A DNA stretch of 64,000 bases, taken from NCBI GenBank assembly GCA_938041695.1, contig CALISI010000031.1, positions 62,001 through 126,000 on the forward strand, read 5' to 3'. Of the stretch, positions 63,002 through 64,000 are shown one piece after another. The stretch's first letter is position 1, and every line of letters begins with the position of its first letter. A program made the translations under genes and the position numbers. The notes beneath the pieces are model-generated. The model did no database searches. It saw nothing but the letters and a program-made list of their open reading frames with translations, and was not told where the DNA came from. Source of the DNA: an uncultured Actinomyces sp. (GTDB lineage: Bacteria > Actinomycetota > Actinomycetes > Actinomycetales > Actinomycetaceae).

Positions 63002-63436
63002 TCAGACGTTGAAACCGATCGCCCGAAGCTGTTCACGGCCGTCCGGCGTGATGCGATCGGGGCCCCACGGCGGCATCCAGACCCAGTTGATCTGAACGTC
63101 GTCCGTCACCGCCGACAGGATCGTCTGTGCCTGGCGCTCGATCACGTCGGTCAGCGGGCAGGCAGCCGACGTCAGTGTCATGTCGAGACGGACCTGGTTC
63201 TCAGAGCCAATCACAACGCCGTACACCAGGCCGAGATCGACAATGTTGATGCCCAGCTCGGGATCGATGACATCCTTGAGGGCCTCGAGCACGTTTTCGG
63301 CTGCGAGCGTACCCTGCTCGATGACGTCGGTGCCGTCGATCTGGCGGGTGGGCACCTCGGCGCTGGGAGCTTGAGCCTGAGCGGGTGCGCCGAAGCGCTG
63401 CTCGACCGGCTCAGACTGAGCCATCGGGTTACTCAT
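63002..63436 (-). CDS. sufT: Metal-sulfur cluster assembly factor (SufT/DUF59)
   Basis: A 144-residue protein with a flexible N-terminus (MSNPMAQSEPVEQRFGAPAQ) and a MIP18/DUF59 domain: DVIDPELGINIVDLGLVYGV, the Cys-containing LTSAACPLTDVIERQA and VWMPPWGPDRITPDGREQL. SufT helps mature Fe-S proteins. It is the last gene of the suf operon, 10 bases after sufU. The start is chosen at the ATG ten bases after the sufU stop. Confidence 0.92.
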   Translation of the reverse strand: MSNPMAQSEPVEQRFGAPAQAQAPSAEVPTRQIDGTDVIEQGTLAAENVLEALKDVIDPELGINIVDLGLVYGVVIGSENQVRLDMTLTSAACPLTDVIERQAQTILSAVTDDVQINWVWMPPWGPDRITPDGREQLRAIGFNV

Positions 63437-63446
63437 TCCTGTTCCT

Positions 63447-63923
63447 TTACTGATCGGCGGGCTCGCCCGCGGTGGAGATATCGATGCCGGACTTGGCCAT
63501 TGCGTCGCGCAGCGCATACCAACCCAGGAGGGCACACTTGACGCGATTAGCAAACTGGGACGTGGATTCCAGGGCGGCAGCGTCACCGAGGTCGTCGAGG
63601 ATCTCATCATCGACGCCGAGATTACGCGAATGCATCATGACTTCCATGTCTCGGTAGAGACGACCAATTTCCTCGGCGGACTTTCCCTGGGTCAGGTCGG
63701 TCATCATGGACAGCGATGCGCGCGAGATCGAGCAGCCGTCGCCTTCCCACTGGAGAGAGGCGAGATGATCACCATCGAGCGACACGCCCAGCGTTACCTC
63801 GTCACCGCAGGTGGGATTGACCTGGTGGGACGATGCGTCCATGCCCGATGGGTCACCTGCGCCGTGCTTTTCACGAGCGTGATCCAGGATGACCTGCTGA
63901 TACAACTGTTCAAGACTGCCCAT
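63447..63923 (-). CDS. sufU: SUF system sulfur-relay/scaffold protein SufU
   Basis: A 158-residue NifU-like protein that takes sulfur from the SufS desulfurase. The zinc/cysteine ligands are in NPTCGDEVTLGV (Cys and Asp), WEGDGCSISRASLSMM (Cys) and NRVKCALLGWYALRDA (Cys). The region between the second and third Cys has the 18-21-residue insertion typical of SufU over IscU (LTQGKSAEEIGRLYRDMEVM). It begins MGSLEQLYQQVILDHAR, 34 bases after sufS. Confidence 0.95.
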   Translation of the reverse strand: MGSLEQLYQQVILDHAREKHGAGDPSGMDASSHQVNPTCGDEVTLGVSLDGDHLASLQWEGDGCSISRASLSMMTDLTQGKSAEEIGRLYRDMEVMMHSRNLGVDDEILDDLGDAAALESTSQFANRVKCALLGWYALRDAMAKSGIDISTAGEPADQ

Positions 63924-63957
63924 GGTTTCCTTTCATACCCAACGATCACGTGCAATT

Positions 63958-64000
63958 CTACTGACCGAAGAAGCTGCGCACCTTCGACAGTCCGTCAACG
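63958..64000 (-). CDS. sufS: Cysteine desulfurase SufS, last codons (cut by window edge)
   Basis: Only the last 14 codons are present: a frame ending VDGLSKVRSFFGQ then TAG. This fits the C-terminal helix of SufS proteins, and sufS directly upstream of sufU is the standard order. The identity rests on context and this short end only. Confidence 0.6.
   Translation of the reverse strand, partial: VDGLSKVRSFFGQ

Overview
This 64 kb window is a piece of chromosome from a high-GC actinobacterium. The closest fit is the Actinomycetaceae (an Actinomyces or Schaalia-like species); this is inferred from gene content and not proven. Supporting signs are the order aroC-aroK-aroB-efp-nusB-pyrR-pyrB-pyrC-carA-carB-pyrF-mihF-gmk-rpoZ-coaBC-metK-priA-fmt-rsmB-rpe, an actinobacterial-type integration host factor, a Pup/Dop/PafA/ARC locus without 20S proteasome genes, GTG and TTG starts, and many 4-base ATGA start/stop overlaps. 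I see no insertion sequence, phage, CRISPR array or rRNA. One tRNA gene (Leu, GAG anticodon) is present.

Left part (1-23.7 kb): almost everything is read leftward as chained operons. The chorismate genes lead into efp and nusB, which end at a strong terminator (about 18.05-18.09 kb). After a short rightward DUF2249 gene with a striking double-palindromic upstream site, the pyrimidine operon starts at pyrR. It continues without an obvious break through nucleotide, transcription, CoA, SAM and translation-initiation genes to a partial rpe at the edge. Next (23.7-29.4 kb) is the pupylation locus: ARC ATPase, Dop, a 58-residue Pup, PafA and a membrane-anchored FKBP isomerase, headed by the tRNA m1A58 methyltransferase gene.

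Middle part (29.5-47 kb): shorter units on both strands. They include a RecB-type nuclease, an aldo/keto-reductase-fold protein that has lost its catalytic tetrad, a flavoprotein dehydrogenase, the tRNA, a MarR regulator and a HAD phosphatase. An SOS mutasome is split in two: dnaE2 (35.6-38.9 kb) and imuA'-imuB (43.2-45.3 kb) each carry a LexA-type box and are separated by a Zn-dehydrogenase and a SNF2 helicase.

Right part (47-64 kb): lpd and the two-lipoyl-domain E2 gene; a kinase-fold membrane protein that looks inactive; and an amino-acid ABC transporter with two tandem substrate-binding lipoproteins, each preceded by the same TGCATA repeat array. Then come an ABC-F protein, a queuosine salvage pair (precursor transporter and Tgt), a zinc metallopeptidase, an acyl-CoA ligase and the end of a suf operon (sufS-sufU-sufT).

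Most of the window is conserved housekeeping. The parts worth a second look are the TGCATA arrays, the CsoR-like double operator ahead of the DUF2249 gene, the split mutasome with an apparently leaderless SOS-controlled dnaE2, the divergent shikimate-kinase paralog, the pseudo-aldo/keto reductase, and the proteasome-less Pup locus.
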